Assembly (NCBI GenBank): GCA_965153455.1
Contig: OZ234494.1
Span: 24,853,354-24,917,353 of the forward strand
Source: Sphagnum compactum
Lineage: Eukaryota; Bryophyta; Sphagnopsida; Sphagnales
Direction of reading: 5' to 3'
DNA length: 64,000 bases
The position numbers were made by a program, and so were the translations under genes. This document shows positions 63,201 through 64,000 of the stretch, piece after piece (position 1 is the stretch's first letter; each line of letters starts with the position of its first letter). The notes under the pieces were generated by a model that saw only the letters and a list, made by a program, of their open reading frames with translations, searched no databases and was not told where the DNA came from.

Positions 63201-63600
63201 GCCCATTATGGCAAGTTCAAAGTTCAAACCCGTGTTGTCCAGTTCTCCTTAAAAAAAAAAAAGGGTCTTGTTGGGTTTTGGTACTACTCGGTAATTTAAA
63301 TTTTTTAAAAGGAACCTTCGTATTGACTATTTTTTTTTCAATTCATAATAAATTGTGTTACAAAATCATTTTTCGATCAATTGAAAAGCTCCAAGCAAAT
63401 AAAAAAAGATACATACTTATATTTGTAAGTTGTTATAATTTCCAAAAATGATATATTTTTGACGACCATGAGAACCAACTATGTTTGTAGATTGCAGGAT
63501 TAATTCTATTCTAGTTCAAAGCAAGAGACAAGTTGTGTAGTAGCAAAGCACTCCAAAGGAAAAAATTGAAGTACATTTTTTGGGGGATACCTTATATCCT
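60241..63600. other. Geneless AT-rich stretch with minor repeats
   Basis: 61429-61472 repeats a TTTTTCATA-like word. Two diverged direct copies sharing TTAAGTTTTTAT, AACATTAGTCAAA and GTGTAAAA/GTGCAAAA with CACAAG lie at about 61.76-61.85 and 62.18-62.27 kb. 62580-62700 has three copies of a ~55-bp unit around GGATAATTTGGGGAT and TTTCTAGCATA. There is a G-rich GGTGG stretch at 63090-63150. No gene recognised. Confidence 0.6.
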
Positions 63601-63822
63601 TCTTAAGGTGCACTTTGGTGTTAAGGAGTCTAGTATTAAGTCCCCTAACACCGTCAAGTTAAGTTAAGTTAAGTTAAGTTAACTTAACGTTAAAAAATAA
63701 CGTTAAGTTAACATTCGCTTAATATTAAACAATCACCCATTTAATATTAATTGCCACCTAAGATGCCACCTAGATTTTCACTTAACACTAACTTAACATT
63801 AGGTGTGAATGCACCTTTAGAA
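63601..63822. mobile_element. MITE-like element with nested inverted repeats
   Basis: The ends TCTTAAGGTGCA (63601-63612) and TGCACCTTTAGA (63810-63821) are inverted copies. Inside are five or so TTAAG tandem units and a perfect hairpin at 63678-63712: a 15-bp stem GTTAACTTAACGTTA around a five-A loop. CTTAACATTA-type words continue on both sides. Length and nested symmetry fit a miniature inverted-repeat transposable element. No clear target duplication was found. Confidence 0.6.
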
Positions 63823-64000
63823 AAGAGGAGAGATGTTATCATGCCTACTCTTTAAGAGTGGGTGAAAAATTATGCCTACTTACATATACAGGTGTAAGAT
63901 CCCTCCTACTCTTTAAGAACCCCTCCGACCCCTCTTACACACCTCATGATCGACGTCACAACCTCCTCGGGATCATTTGGCACTAGTGTATTTGGAGAGC
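63823..64000. other. Window end, no gene seen
   Basis: CT-rich words (CCTACTCTTTAAGA repeated at about 63843 and 63905) are seen; nothing further. Confidence 0.5.

Overview
This window looks like nuclear DNA of a land plant. It is AT-rich and gene-poor, its genes have many GT-AG introns, and it is full of microsatellites, tandem repeats, small inverted-repeat elements and a solo LTR. The proteins (a plant-type alpha/beta-hydrolase/CPBP fusion, GDSL lipase, RING-CH proteins, a methyltransferase) fit any embryophyte. The large degenerate repeats would suit a bryophyte, lycophyte or fern, but I cannot name the lineage from sequence alone.

Layout. 1-12.8 kb has no convincing gene. It holds an 81-bp tandem array, ~150-bp and ~200-bp repeats, a 1.4-kb region of degenerate CTACCTA/TAGGTAG words that flips orientation midway, and a 0.25-kb inverted-repeat pair. 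12.8-21.7 kb (minus) is one 14-exon gene for a predicted 2211-aa protein: N-terminal targeting region, EMB8-like alpha/beta-hydrolase, long acidic linker and C-terminal CPBP (CAAX protease-like) membrane domain. Two of its introns appear to be GC-AG. 22.7-27.4 kb is AT-rich and geneless.

27.4-53.3 kb is a large imperfect palindrome: a ~13-kb left arm and ~9.3-kb right arm around a 3.6-kb spacer. Each arm carries an intact four-exon RING-CH gene (246 and 260 aa), broken fragments that may come from a leucine-rich-repeat gene, a conserved hairpin next to (TA)n, and a block of TAGGTAG words. The left arm alone has a small class I methyltransferase gene, a 421-bp solo LTR with its target duplication and a matching empty site in the right arm, and ~380 bp of RING-CH 5' region including a TATA-like box.

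54.8-60.2 kb holds an intact five-exon GDSL esterase/lipase gene and a divergent broken gene, both between ~0.6-kb inverted repeats. 60.2-64 kb is geneless apart from short repeats and a MITE-like element.

I see no operon-like or defence-system logic; the genes are independent plant genes. The noteworthy structure is the palindromic duplication and what has happened to its two arms. Exons were placed by hand from reading frame, splice sites and family knowledge. No alignment was run.
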